Source: an uncultured Clostridium sp.
GTDB taxonomy: Bacteria > Bacillota > Clostridia > Peptostreptococcales > Peptostreptococcaceae
Length of the DNA: 64,000 nucleotides
Reading direction: 5' to 3'
NCBI GenBank assembly: GCA_945871955.1
Contig: CAMBXR010000005.1
Location: 21,102-85,101 of the forward strand
In this document: in pieces, positions 27,021-36,277 of the stretch
How the letters are laid out: each line of letters begins with the position of its first letter
How positions within the stretch are numbered: position 1 is the stretch's first letter
Program-made: the position numbers and the translations under genes
The notes under the pieces: model-generated
What the model was told of the DNA's origin: nothing
Database searches by the model: none
What the model saw: only the letters and a program-made list of their open reading frames with translations

Positions 27021-28760
27021 ATGATAAAAGTTGATAACTTGTCTTACTCATTTCCACAAGTAGATTTATATAATAAAGTGTCATTTACTTTAGAAGATGG
27101 TCAACACTGTGCTTTTATAGGAGCAAGTGGTAGTGGAAAAAGTACACTTATAGATATGATTATGGATCCAGAAAGTTACTTATTTGATGGTAAATTAGAA
27201 ATAGATCCAAATTGTAAAATTGGCTATGTTAGCCAGTTCTCACAAGTAGACAAAACAAAAGAAATTACTGTTTTTGAATATATAGCACAGCCATTTATTA
27301 AGCTACAAGATGAAATAGCATCTATTTGCAGCCAAATGGGAACTTCTGATGATATTGAAACTTTATTAGAAAAGTACCAAGAAGCTTTAGATGCATTTGA
27401 AGCAATTGATGGTGATAACTATGAAAGTAACATTAATAAGAAACTAAATCTTGCAAACTTAACTAAGCATAAAGATAGAATGATATCTGAACTTAGTGGT
27501 GGAGAATTTAAACTTATTCAAATAATTAAGGAAATGCTTAATAATCCAGATTTATTGATTATGGATGAACCAGATGTCTTCTTAGATTTTGAAAATCTTA
27601 ATTCTCTTAAAAACTTAATTAATTCTCATAAGAAAACAATTTTAGTAATTACACACAATAGATATCTATTAAATCATTGTTTCAATAAAATTATACATCT
27701 TGAAAACACTGAGATTCAGGAGTTTGATGGAAGATATATTGATTATAACTTCTCTCTACTTCAAACTAAAATTGAGTTACAAGAAATGGCTATGGCTGAT
27801 GAGGAAGAAATTGCAAGAAACGAAGCTTTAATTGAGATATTAAGAGAAAAAGCAACTTATAATGCTGATGCTTCAAGAGGTAGAGCTCTAAAAGCTAGAG
27901 TCAAAATCCAAGAAAGATTAGAAGCCAATAGAATTAAAGCACCATTTGTAGATATTAAACAACCATATATCAACTTATCTACAAATAATGAGATTGAAGA
28001 AACTGTTGCTTTAAAGGTTGAAGACTTTGGTGTATCATTTGATGAAGTTCTTTTAGAAAATGTTAACTTTGAGATAAAATCTACTGATAAAGTAGCTATT
28101 GTTGGTACAAACGGTGTGGGAAAAACTACTTTATTAAAAGAAATATTTAAAAATAATCACCAATCTATAGAAATAAATGAGAACATTGAAATGTCATATT
28201 TATCTCAGATGCAAGGTGAAGTACTAAACGAGTCTAATACAATACTTCAAGAATTCTATGACGTAGGATTTGAAACTTATGGTGAGATTAGAAGATATGT
28301 TGGAAGATATGGTTTTGATGCAGATATACTTACACAAAAAATAGAATCTTTATCTGGTGGAGAAAAAAATATACTTCAATTAGCGAAAGTTTCTGCTAGT
28401 AAATCAAATATGCTATTAATGGATGAGCCTACAAGTCATTTAGATATCTATTCACAAATGGCTCTAGAAAAAGCCATAAAAGATTACAAAGGTGCTATTT
28501 TAATGATTTCTCATGATTATCATTTTATAGTTAACTGTGTAGATTATGTTTTACTGATTGAAGATAAGACAATTAGAAAAATGAGTATGCGTAAATTCAG
28601 AAAAATGATTTATGCTAATCATTTTGATAAAGACTATTTACAAATTGAAGAAAAGAAAAAAGCAGTTGAAATGGATATAGCTTCTGCTTTAAAAGATACT
28701 GATTTTGAACGTGCTAGAACTTTATCTGAAAAGTTAGAAGACCTAATTAAATTAATTTAA
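27021..28760 (+). CDS. ABC-F family ATPase (possible ribosome protection factor)
   Basis: 579 residues from the ATG at 27021, which follows GAGAGG by 7 bases; the in-frame ATG at 27000 touches the terminator hairpin and lacks a site. Two ATPase domains without membrane segments: Walker A GASGSGKST and GTNGVGKTT, signatures LSGGEFKL and LSGGEKNI, Walker B LLIMDEPDVFLDF and LLMDEPTSHLDI. The first Walker B differs from the usual DEPTNHLD. A long charged linker joins the domains. ABC-F proteins act on the ribosome, some expelling antibiotics and others being translation factors. The attenuator-like leader favours an inducible resistance role, but substrate cannot be judged. Confidence 0.85.
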   Translation: MIKVDNLSYSFPQVDLYNKVSFTLEDGQHCAFIGASGSGKSTLIDMIMDPESYLFDGKLEIDPNCKIGYVSQFSQVDKTKEITVFEYIAQPFIKLQDEIASICSQMGTSDDIETLLEKYQEALDAFEAIDGDNYESNINKKLNLANLTKHKDRMISELSGGEFKLIQIIKEMLNNPDLLIMDEPDVFLDFENLNSLKNLINSHKKTILVITHNRYLLNHCFNKIIHLENTEIQEFDGRYIDYNFSLLQTKIELQEMAMADEEEIARNEALIEILREKATYNADASRGRALKARVKIQERLEANRIKAPFVDIKQPYINLSTNNEIEETVALKVEDFGVSFDEVLLENVNFEIKSTDKVAIVGTNGVGKTTLLKEIFKNNHQSIEINENIEMSYLSQMQGEVLNESNTILQEFYDVGFETYGEIRRYVGRYGFDADILTQKIESLSGGEKNILQLAKVSASKSNMLLMDEPTSHLDIYSQMALEKAIKDYKGAILMISHDYHFIVNCVDYVLLIEDKTIRKMSMRKFRKMIYANHFDKDYLQIEEKKKAVEMDIASALKDTDFERARTLSEKLEDLIKLI

Positions 28761-28779
28761 TAATATACTCTTTACAGAT

Positions 28780-28855
28780 GCCCTTAAAGTTAATATTTTT
28801 GTCAATTTTAAGGGCTACTTATATATTTGAAGCATTAACTTTCGAATATATAAGT
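28780..28855 (+). other. Two hairpins after the ABC-F gene
   Basis: GCCCTTAAA / TTTAAGGGC (28780-28788 and 28807-28815) is followed directly by ACTTATATATT / AATATATAAGT (28817-28827 and 28845-28855). The loops contain complementary AGTTAAT and ATTAACT, so they may interact. No clear T run; possibly a 3' end signal. Confidence 0.4.
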
Positions 28856-28915
28856 ATATTTATCAAATTATTTCCTACTAGGATATTTATTAATTATTTT
28901 ATATGATCTATTATA

Positions 28916-28946
28916 AAAGACCATTGATTTTCATCAATGGTCTTTA
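28916..28946 (-). terminator. Intrinsic terminator of the 28953-31675 operon
   Basis: Stem AAAGACCATTGAT / ATCAATGGTCTTT with a four-base loop, just beyond the stop of the last gene; T run on the minus strand. Confidence 0.85.
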
Positions 28947-28952
28947 AAACAT

Positions 28953-29480
28953 CTATCTTAAATCTTGTATATTATTTTCAATACTCATACATCCTAAAAT
29001 CCCAGCCAGTGGCAGTCTTTTGACTTCAATTCCAGCTCCAAAGTCTTCTAAAGACTCCTTTATATCCTTATTATAAGTCTTCACAATACCTCGTTCCAGC
29101 TCATTTAAATGAGTAAATAAGTACTCCTTCACATCATCAATACTATTTAACTTACTTATCTCACCGCCACGAAGCACATGTTTAAATATAACAAAACCTT
29201 CACCTCTAGATGTCCATATAAATATGTTAAAAGTTATAAAAGATTTCTCCAAATATAAACCTGTACTGATAGAATTCATATGATTTATATCTTCATATAA
29301 ATGTTGATTGAAATCAATAAATCCACTTGGTACCACTTCATAAGTTTTATTCTCATTATAATCTATATCACTATTACTTAGCCTTTCATAAAAATCTGAG
29401 TAGTTTTCACTTTTTAGTAGTATTTCTGTTAGTTTAGTCGCATTGGCAAATATTCTTTCTTTACTTATAAATTCTGTCAT
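28953..29480 (-). CDS. Hypothetical protein, 175 aa
   Basis: I do not recognise a family. Soluble, no signal peptide, no membrane segment. The sequence has alternating strand-like and helical regions (TYEVVPSGFIDFNQHLY, SFITFNIFIWTSRGEGFVIFKHVL). It lies 56 bases downstream of the SDR gene and before a terminator, as the likely last gene of a four-gene transcript. Confidence 0.65.
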   Translation of the reverse strand: MTEFISKERIFANATKLTEILLKSENYSDFYERLSNSDIDYNENKTYEVVPSGFIDFNQHLYEDINHMNSISTGLYLEKSFITFNIFIWTSRGEGFVIFKHVLRGGEISKLNSIDDVKEYLFTHLNELERGIVKTYNKDIKESLEDFGAGIEVKRLPLAGILGCMSIENNIQDLR

Positions 29481-29536
29481 TTTTGTCTCCTTTTTATGTC
29501 AATATAGTATTTTTATAAATATGTAATTACTTCTTT

Positions 29537-30280
29537 TTAGTTTATTACAAATCCTCCATTGGAACTTATTACTTGACCTGTAATAAAGTCCCCGCCTTCG
29601 CTGGCTAAAAATAATGCACATCTGGCTATATCAATAGGTTTTCCAATTCTCATTAAAGGTGTATCATATTTTAACATTTCTATTGTATCTTCGTCCACTT
29701 CTTTTAGCATATCTGTTTCTATAACACCCGGTGCTATAGCATTTACTTGTATATTTGATGGTCCCAGTTCCTTTGCTAAGGCTTTTGTCATACCAATAAG
29801 TGCTGCCTTTGATGTGGAATAATGAACTTCATTGGCTGCACCAACTAAGCCCCACATGGATGATATATTAATTATTTTTCCTGAGTGCTCTGGTATCATA
29901 TATTGTAAAGCTTTCTTTGTAACATAAAAAGCTGAATTTAAATTTACATTCATAACTTCATGCCACTCATCATAAGTTGTATCTGTAAATAAATTAAATT
30001 TACTAATACCTGCATTATTAACTAATACATCTATTCTTTCAAATTGTCCAATAGTATAATTTACTAAAGCATTTGCCTCTTCTATCTTTGAAACATCTGC
30101 CTTAAAAATTTTTGCACTACAATTTTCTTTTGTAAGTTCTTCAAGCAGTTCTTTTGCTTCTTTTTCTGATTTATTATAATTTATAACTACATTATAATTA
30201 TTTTTAGCAAATAATCTTGCAATTTCTCTTCCTATCCCTCTTGAAGAGCCTGTTATTAATGCTGTCTTTTTTATCGTCAT
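29537..30280 (-). CDS. Short-chain dehydrogenase/reductase, FabG-like
   Basis: 247 residues, the typical SDR length. The cofactor motif TGSSRGIG is near residue 11 with a following arrangement that favours NADP(H); NNAG, the catalytic Ser (INISSMWG), and YSTSK are all present. The closest well-known relative is 3-oxoacyl-ACP reductase FabG, but it is not in a fatty-acid cluster, so the substrate is open. The gene follows a membrane-protein gene by 13 bases and probably shares its transcript. Confidence 0.85.
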   Translation of the reverse strand: MTIKKTALITGSSRGIGREIARLFAKNNYNVVINYNKSEKEAKELLEELTKENCSAKIFKADVSKIEEANALVNYTIGQFERIDVLVNNAGISKFNLFTDTTYDEWHEVMNVNLNSAFYVTKKALQYMIPEHSGKIINISSMWGLVGAANEVHYSTSKAALIGMTKALAKELGPSNIQVNAIAPGVIETDMLKEVDEDTIEMLKYDTPLMRIGKPIDIARCALFLASEGGDFITGQVISSNGGFVIN

Positions 30281-30293
30281 ATCTAACCTCTTC

Positions 30294-31016
30294 TTATTTA
30301 ATATTTTTATTCTTAGATTTTTTTATTTTATTAAATCTACAATTATAGTTACAATACTTACACTGCAATTTCTTATTAGACACTGGTGAAAATCTTTCAG
30401 GATGAACTTTTATCATATATTCCCACTGGAAAAAAACAAAAAGTGATAATACAAATAAACTATAGGTCCAAAAGCTTTTTATAAATACAAGTGGTGTAAA
30501 AAGCATAACATGATCCCAGTTATATATTCTACATTCATTACAACATTTACTTTTAAAGAATAATTTATGAAACGGACACCATATATTTACACAAAACATA
30601 TCAAACCAATAATAAAACATAAAAACTAGAAATACATATGATTTACTTAAGTTATACTTCTTATATATAACATATATAAATAAATTAAATAAAGTCCATA
30701 CAATTAGCACCCTTCTAGCTTGTTTATTATGTTTATCAATATACTTGTCTAACTTTTCCTTGTTATAGTTTTCTACCTCTATATAATGTTTTGCAAATAA
30801 TTTGCCATTATATGAATGGTTGTTTGTATATGGAATAATTAAAAATATCATTTCTAAAACTAAATATAACCAAATTATATGGTATATCTTAATATTAAAT
30901 ATTATTTTGTAATTTAATATACTAAGTATTATATTATTATCTCTTATAAAGAAAATGATTAATATTATAAACAATATACTTCTAATTATAAATCTAATTT
31001 TTGATTCTTTTCCCAT
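30294..31016 (-). CDS. Membrane protein with cysteine clusters, 240 aa
   Basis: About five hydrophobic segments (residues 10-65, 105-145, 170-195) with two cysteine-rich stretches: CPFHKLFFKSKCCNEC in the middle and CKYCNYNC near the C-terminus, which could bind a metal or an iron-sulfur centre. The C-terminus is very basic. I recognise no family. Between the methyltransferase and SDR genes. Confidence 0.65.
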   Translation of the reverse strand: MGKESKIRFIIRSILFIILIIFFIRDNNIILSILNYKIIFNIKIYHIIWLYLVLEMIFLIIPYTNNHSYNGKLFAKHYIEVENYNKEKLDKYIDKHNKQARRVLIVWTLFNLFIYVIYKKYNLSKSYVFLVFMFYYWFDMFCVNIWCPFHKLFFKSKCCNECRIYNWDHVMLFTPLVFIKSFWTYSLFVLSLFVFFQWEYMIKVHPERFSPVSNKKLQCKYCNYNCRFNKIKKSKNKNIK

Positions 31017-31066
31017 AATTACTCCTCTATAAAATATATTATTATATTAACCCCTATATAATAAAT

Positions 31067-31675
31067 TTAGCATTTTAAAGTGTATATAACAAATTTTTCT
31101 TTTGGATCATTTTTATATAATTCTTCTATATGTACTTCTTTTTCTAGATAAAAAGGTGTTCTATAATCTAAATACTCTAAATATTCTACAGATGGATAAT
31201 ACATAATTATATCCATATTTCTCATATTATTTTCATAAGATTGCAATATATTATCAACAACTTTTGAAAAAATCTGAATAGAGAAGGGATTAAAGAAATA
31301 AAACTTGTTATCTAAAGGTGAAATTTCGTATTGTTGGGCTAATTCACATACAAAGTTTGTCTTATCCTTTGATTTTTTATGATTCTTTTCATAATTAATT
31401 TTATTTATTAAGGCCTCTTCATAATATCTTTCATTAATTTCCACTCCTGTAGCATAAGAATGAAAATAGTGATTGATATAAAAAATTAGTCTTCCCATTC
31501 CACATCCAAAATCAACTATATGATCATCCTTACTTAATTTATAATTTTCAAATAATTCTTCCAATGCCATATATAAAGTTGGTTCATAGGGATGATTATG
31601 AGCTGATGTTTTATTCCAGTTTTGATTTCCTATGGTATTAATATTTAATAATTTATCGTAAAATTTTTCTTTCAT
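31067..31675 (-). CDS. Class I SAM-dependent methyltransferase
   Basis: 202 residues. The SAM-binding motif I is IVDFGCGMGRLIFYI, and the acidic motif II is TGVEINERYYEEAL. FYFFNPFS fits motif IV. This pattern resembles the DOT1/rRNA-type small methyltransferases of Clostridia, but no substrate is apparent. First gene of the group 31675-28953 on the minus strand; separated from icd by a terminator. Confidence 0.75.
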   Translation of the reverse strand: MKEKFYDKLLNINTIGNQNWNKTSAHNHPYEPTLYMALEELFENYKLSKDDHIVDFGCGMGRLIFYINHYFHSYATGVEINERYYEEALINKINYEKNHKKSKDKTNFVCELAQQYEISPLDNKFYFFNPFSIQIFSKVVDNILQSYENNMRNMDIIMYYPSVEYLEYLDYRTPFYLEKEVHIEELYKNDPKEKFVIYTLKC

Positions 31676-31727
31676 ATATACTCCTATTTCATTAATTTTA
31701 TCTATTAATAATGATATATCAATTGCT

Positions 31728-31769
31728 AAAAAAATAGTAGCCCCAAATCTAAATGGCTACTATTTTTTT
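31728..31769 (-). terminator. Intrinsic terminator after icd
   Basis: Perfect 15-bp stem AAAAAAATAGTAGCC / GGCTACTATTTTTTT just beyond the icd stop. Confidence 0.88.
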
Positions 31770-31770
31770 A

Positions 31771-32763
31771 TTATATATATTTAATTATTTCCTCAGTAAA
31801 CTCCTCTGTTGTGGCATTTCCACCTAAGTCTACAGTTAGTTTTTCTCCTTTTAAAAATACTTTTTCCAGTGCATTTTCTATCTTTTTAGCAGCATCGTAT
31901 TCTTTCAAGTGTTTTAACATCATTATGGCAGATTGTATCAAAGCTGTAGGATTGGCTATATTTTGACCTGCAATTTGTGGAGCTGAACCATGTACTGCCT
32001 CAAATACTGCATAATCTCTTCCTATATTGGCCCCAGGAATAATTCCCAGTCCCCCAACCAGACCGGAGCATAAATCTGATAATATATCTCCATATAAATT
32101 AGGCATTACCATCACATCATAGTTTTCAGGATTTAAAACAAGATTCATGGCAGCGGCATCCACAATTAAATCATCAAATTTTATATCGTATTTTTGTCCC
32201 ACCTCTCTAAAAGTATTTAAAAATAATCCATCACTAAGCTTCATTATATTTGCTTTATGAACTCCTGTAACCTTTTGTCTATTATTATCTTTAGCATATT
32301 TAAATGCAAATTCACAAATTCTCTCACATGCTGGTTTTGTTATTAATTTTATACTTTCTGCACCATAATCTCCTATTTTATGCTCTATTCCTGCGTATAA
32401 ATCCTCTGTATTTTCTCTTACTATTATTAAATCCACATCTTCATATCTTGATTTTATTCCTTTAAAGCTTTTTATAGGTCTTAGATTAACATATAAATCT
32501 AGATTTTGTCTTAATGTTACATTTACACTTTTAAATCCTTTTCCAATAGGTGTAGTTATGGGTCCTTTTATTGCTACTTTATTTTTTTTTATGGAATCTA
32601 TAACATAATCAGGTATGGGAGTATTGTATTTTTCTATAACTTCTGTACCTGCTTTTACTTCTTCCCACTTAATATTAACTCCCGTAGCCTCTACTACTTT
32701 TACCATGGCTTTTGTAACTTCTGGTCCTATTCCATCACCTGGTATTAATGTTACAATATGCAT
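31771..32763 (-). CDS. icd: Isocitrate dehydrogenase (NAD-type, IMDH/ICDH family)
   Basis: 330 residues. The N-terminus LIPGDGIGPEV, the substrate loop IVRENTEDLYAG, and the cofactor region AVFEAVHGSAPQIAGQNIANPTA are present. The short length and the Asp-type cofactor-binding loop fit NAD-dependent isocitrate dehydrogenase or the related homoisocitrate and 3-isopropylmalate enzymes. Together with the aconitase and citrate/homocitrate synthase genes immediately upstream, making 2-oxoglutarate for glutamate is the best reading. Last gene of the three-gene operon. Confidence 0.85.
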   Translation of the reverse strand: MHIVTLIPGDGIGPEVTKAMVKVVEATGVNIKWEEVKAGTEVIEKYNTPIPDYVIDSIKKNKVAIKGPITTPIGKGFKSVNVTLRQNLDLYVNLRPIKSFKGIKSRYEDVDLIIVRENTEDLYAGIEHKIGDYGAESIKLITKPACERICEFAFKYAKDNNRQKVTGVHKANIMKLSDGLFLNTFREVGQKYDIKFDDLIVDAAAMNLVLNPENYDVMVMPNLYGDILSDLCSGLVGGLGIIPGANIGRDYAVFEAVHGSAPQIAGQNIANPTALIQSAIMMLKHLKEYDAAKKIENALEKVFLKGEKLTVDLGGNATTEEFTEEIIKYI

Positions 32764-32806
32764 TTTTTCATCTCCCCTATAAAGTTATCATCTTTATTTT
32801 TTCAAT

Positions 32807-34735
32807 TTATTTTTTCAATTTATTTTTAGTATAATTTAATTTTCCACCAGCTTTTATAACTTCAATTTCATATGGTGATAATTCTACTTTTACATAAAAA
32901 TCTTCGCCTTTAGTAGTATTAGTAATTTTTACTTTCCCCTTTTTTAAATCTTCATATAAATTGTTTATTTCAAAATCATCATTTAAATCTATATTATTAT
33001 AATCATTTTCATTATCAAATACCATTGGGATTATACCACTGTTAATTAAATTAGCTTTATGAATTCTTGCAAAACTTTTAGCTAACACAGCTTTTATTCC
33101 CAAATATAAAGGTGCCAATGCTGCATGCTCCCTTGAAGAGCCTTGACCATAATTTTCTCCTCCAACTATAAAGCCACCATTATTCTCTTTTGCTCTTTTA
33201 GGAAATTCTTCATCTACAGTATTAAAGCAATATTCAGATAAATAAGGTATATTACTTCTAAATGGAAGAAGTTTTGCGTTGGATGGCATTATATGATCCG
33301 TTGTTATGTTATCTTGTACTTTTAAAACTACTTTTCCACTTATATTATCTTCTAATAAAGTATTTAGTGGGAAAGGTTTTATATTTGGTCCTCTAACAAC
33401 TTCCACATCCTCAGTATCTTCTACTGGACTTATAATCATAGAGTCATCTATTATAAATTTATCTATTTTTTCATTATCAAATTTAATATTTATACTTCTT
33501 GGATCAGTTAACTCTCCTTTAAGAGCAGATACTGCTGCAACTTCTGGGCTAACTAGATATACTTGAGCAGATAAAGTACCACTTCTTCCATAAAAGTTTC
33601 TATTGAAAGTTCTAAGAGAAACTGCATTGGTTCCTGGTGATTGCCCCATTCCTATACATGGTCCACAAGAGTTTTCTAATATTCTAGCTCCTGCACTTAT
33701 TATATCTGCCAAAGCTCCATTTCTAGCAATCATCTCCATAACTTGTCTAGAACCTGGTGCTATGACTAAACTCACACCTTCAGGAACTTTTTTACCTTTT
33801 AAAATTTGTGCTACTTTCATCAAATCTTCATAAGATGAATTAGTACAACTACCTATGGCAACTTGGTCTACTTTTAAATTTTTTATATCTTTTACTTTTT
33901 TTATATTATCTGGAGAATGTGGCATAGCAACTAAAGGTTCCAGTTCATTTAAATCAATAAAAATCTCTTCATCATAAATAGCATCTTCGTCTGCATAAAG
34001 CTCTATAAAATCATCTTCTCTTCCTTGCGCTTTTAAAAACTCATAAGTTTTTTCATCGCTTGGAAATATGGATGTTGTGGCACCCAGCTCTGCGCCCATA
34101 TTAGTTATTGTAGCTCTTTGTGGTACAGATAAACTTTTAACACCTTCTCCACAGTATTCAAATACTTTTCCTACACCACCTTTTACAGAGCACTTTCTCA
34201 ACACTTCTAAAATTATATCCTTTGAAGATACCATATATGGAAGTTTGCCTTTTAAATTAACTTTTACAACTTTCGGTGCCTTAATACTATAAGCATTTCC
34301 TGCCATAGCAAGGGCCACATCTAGGCCTCCTGCACCAATGGCAATCATTCCCACACCACCTGCTGTAGGTGTATGACTATCAGATCCAAGTAGTGTATCT
34401 CCAGGTGTAGAGAATCTTTCTAGAAATACTTGGTGACATATACCATTTCCCGGTTTTGAAAAATATATTCCATGTTTTTTGGCCACAGTTTGAATATACT
34501 TATGATCATCTGCATTTTCAAATCCTTGTTGTAACATATTATGATCAACAAAGGCTACACTTCTTTTAGTTTTCACCTTATCTATATCCATGGCTTCAAG
34601 CTGTAAATATGCCATTGTTCCTGTGGAGTCCTGTGTTAAAGTTTGATCTATTTTTATTGATACAAAATTTCCTGGTTTTAAATCACCTTCTACCAAGTGT
34701 TTTTTTAATATCTTATATGTTAAGTTATCTCCCAC
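32807..34735 (-). CDS. acnB: Aconitate hydratase
   Basis: 642 residues, the short clostridial aconitase type. The 4Fe-4S ligands are visible in AIGSCTNSSYEDL and ENSCGPCIGMGQSPG; DSHTPTAGGVGM and the C-terminal swivel domain motif YGQGSSREHAALAP are also intact. It interconverts citrate and isocitrate (or homologues). It sits between the homocitrate/Re-citrate synthase-like gene and icd, as in C. difficile. Symbol assigned by that analogy. Confidence 0.88.
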   Translation of the reverse strand: MGDNLTYKILKKHLVEGDLKPGNFVSIKIDQTLTQDSTGTMAYLQLEAMDIDKVKTKRSVAFVDHNMLQQGFENADDHKYIQTVAKKHGIYFSKPGNGICHQVFLERFSTPGDTLLGSDSHTPTAGGVGMIAIGAGGLDVALAMAGNAYSIKAPKVVKVNLKGKLPYMVSSKDIILEVLRKCSVKGGVGKVFEYCGEGVKSLSVPQRATITNMGAELGATTSIFPSDEKTYEFLKAQGREDDFIELYADEDAIYDEEIFIDLNELEPLVAMPHSPDNIKKVKDIKNLKVDQVAIGSCTNSSYEDLMKVAQILKGKKVPEGVSLVIAPGSRQVMEMIARNGALADIISAGARILENSCGPCIGMGQSPGTNAVSLRTFNRNFYGRSGTLSAQVYLVSPEVAAVSALKGELTDPRSINIKFDNEKIDKFIIDDSMIISPVEDTEDVEVVRGPNIKPFPLNTLLEDNISGKVVLKVQDNITTDHIMPSNAKLLPFRSNIPYLSEYCFNTVDEEFPKRAKENNGGFIVGGENYGQGSSREHAALAPLYLGIKAVLAKSFARIHKANLINSGIIPMVFDNENDYNNIDLNDDFEINNLYEDLKKGKVKITNTTKGEDFYVKVELSPYEIEVIKAGGKLNYTKNKLKK

Positions 34736-34765
34736 CGTATTTCCTCCTATATTCCCTAATAAATT

Positions 34766-35923
34766 TTATATAACAACTCTATTATTTTTTAAATCTTTAT
34801 ATATTTCAACTAATTCCTTATCAAATAAATTTCTCTTCATTCTAACAGATGTTTGTCTAACAAGGTCTAACATATTTTCTGCTTCTTCATTTGTAAGTTC
34901 TATATCATATTCTCTAAATTTATTAACTATGGCTGCTTTACCAGAATGTTTTCCTATTACTATTTGTCTTTCCAAGCCTACTTCACTTGGATCAAAAGCT
35001 TCATAGTTTTTAGGATTTTTTATTGCTCCATCTGCATGTATTCCTGATTCATGTCTAAACATATTCGTTCCCACAATAGCTTTCCATGCAGGTAATTCCC
35101 TTCCTGATGCTTGAGATACATATTTTGATATTTCTCTAAATCTAGTTGTATCTATATCAGTTTCATATCCATAGACAAATTTTAGAGCCATTATTACTTC
35201 TTCTAAGGCTGCATTTCCAGCACGCTCTCCAAGACCATTAACTGTTACACCTATATGGTTTGCTCCTCCTACTATTCCTGCTATGGCATTTGCTGTAGCC
35301 ATGCCAAAGTCATTATGTGTATGCATTTCTATATCAAAATTTGTAGCTTTATAAATCTTTTCTATTGTTTGTCTTATGGTAAAAGGCTCCATAACTCCCA
35401 CTGTATCACAATATCTAAATCTATCAGCACCAGCTTCTTTAGCTAAATTTATAAATTCAATCAAAAAATCCGTATCTGCCCTTGATGCATCTTCACCATT
35501 AACCGATATATATAATCCATTTTTCTTGGCATATGTTACTGCATTGTACATATTCTCAAGAACCCATTGTCTAGATTTTTTCAATTTATGTTGTATATGA
35601 ATATCAGAAACAGATAGAGATATAGCAACAGCATCAACTCCACAATCTATGGATTGTTCAATATCCTCAATAACAGCTCTATTCCATGCCATAATACTAG
35701 ATTTTAAATCTCTTTTGCATATAGCCTTTATTGTAGCCTTTTCATCTCCTCCCATGGTAGGAATACCCACCTCTAACTGATCCACACCCATATCACTTAA
35801 TGTTTGTGCAATAGTTATTTTTTCATGGTTGGCAAAGGCAACTCCTGCTGTTTGTTCTCCATCTCTAAGTGTTGTATCTACTATTTTTATTTCCTTTTCT
35901 CTTATCTTATCTAGTACACACAT
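34766..35923 (-). CDS. Homocitrate synthase / Re-citrate synthase family protein
   Basis: 385 residues of the isopropylmalate/homocitrate synthase (HMGL-like) family. Family marks are DTTLRDGEQTAGVAF, the metal-binding HTHNDFGMATANA, GLGERAGNAALEEV and HESGIHADG. The short form lacks the LeuA regulatory domain, as in NifV/AksA. The operon with aconitase and isocitrate dehydrogenase suggests it condenses acetyl-CoA with oxaloacetate (Re-citrate synthase, as shown in C. kluyveri) rather than with 2-oxoglutarate. Function is inferred; first gene of the operon, with a GGGGGAG ribosome-binding site. Confidence 0.8.
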   Translation of the reverse strand: MCVLDKIREKEIKIVDTTLRDGEQTAGVAFANHEKITIAQTLSDMGVDQLEVGIPTMGGDEKATIKAICKRDLKSSIMAWNRAVIEDIEQSIDCGVDAVAISLSVSDIHIQHKLKKSRQWVLENMYNAVTYAKKNGLYISVNGEDASRADTDFLIEFINLAKEAGADRFRYCDTVGVMEPFTIRQTIEKIYKATNFDIEMHTHNDFGMATANAIAGIVGGANHIGVTVNGLGERAGNAALEEVIMALKFVYGYETDIDTTRFREISKYVSQASGRELPAWKAIVGTNMFRHESGIHADGAIKNPKNYEAFDPSEVGLERQIVIGKHSGKAAIVNKFREYDIELTNEEAENMLDLVRQTSVRMKRNLFDKELVEIYKDLKNNRVVI

Positions 35924-36236
35924 ACTCTAACTCCCCCTTAAATAAGATTAATTTAAATTATACATTTTTGCATAACTAATTTTATTTTTTTCATTTTATC
36001 TAATTTGTATAAAATTTTATCCCTAATATAAAAAGCTGTATTAATCAACTATTATTCTTATTTTAGTTTAATTTAATTATAGTATCTTTTTTTATTTTTT
36101 GCATTATGAATCAGATATCTTGCATAATTCATTATAAATCAAAGTATTTTATTTATAATAATGGAATTCACTTTAATAATTATATTTTTTTATGTTTTTT
36201 CCAAATTTTATAAATTAAATTATTAATTACTTATAT
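35924..36236. other. AT-rich gap, no gene
   Basis: The gap before the citrate-pathway operon holds no coding frame. ATGCAA occurs three times on the minus strand within about 130 bases upstream of the operon, and could be part of a regulator site, but I cannot assign it. It presumably holds the operon promoter. Confidence 0.3.
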
Positions 36237-36273
36237 AAAAAGAGTAGTAGAAATTTAAATCTACTACTCTTTT
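36237..36273 (-). terminator. Intrinsic terminator after the carbamoyltransferase gene
   Basis: Stem AAAAGAGTAGTAGA / TCTACTACTCTTTT directly after the stop. Confidence 0.88.
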
Positions 36274-36277
36274 CAAT

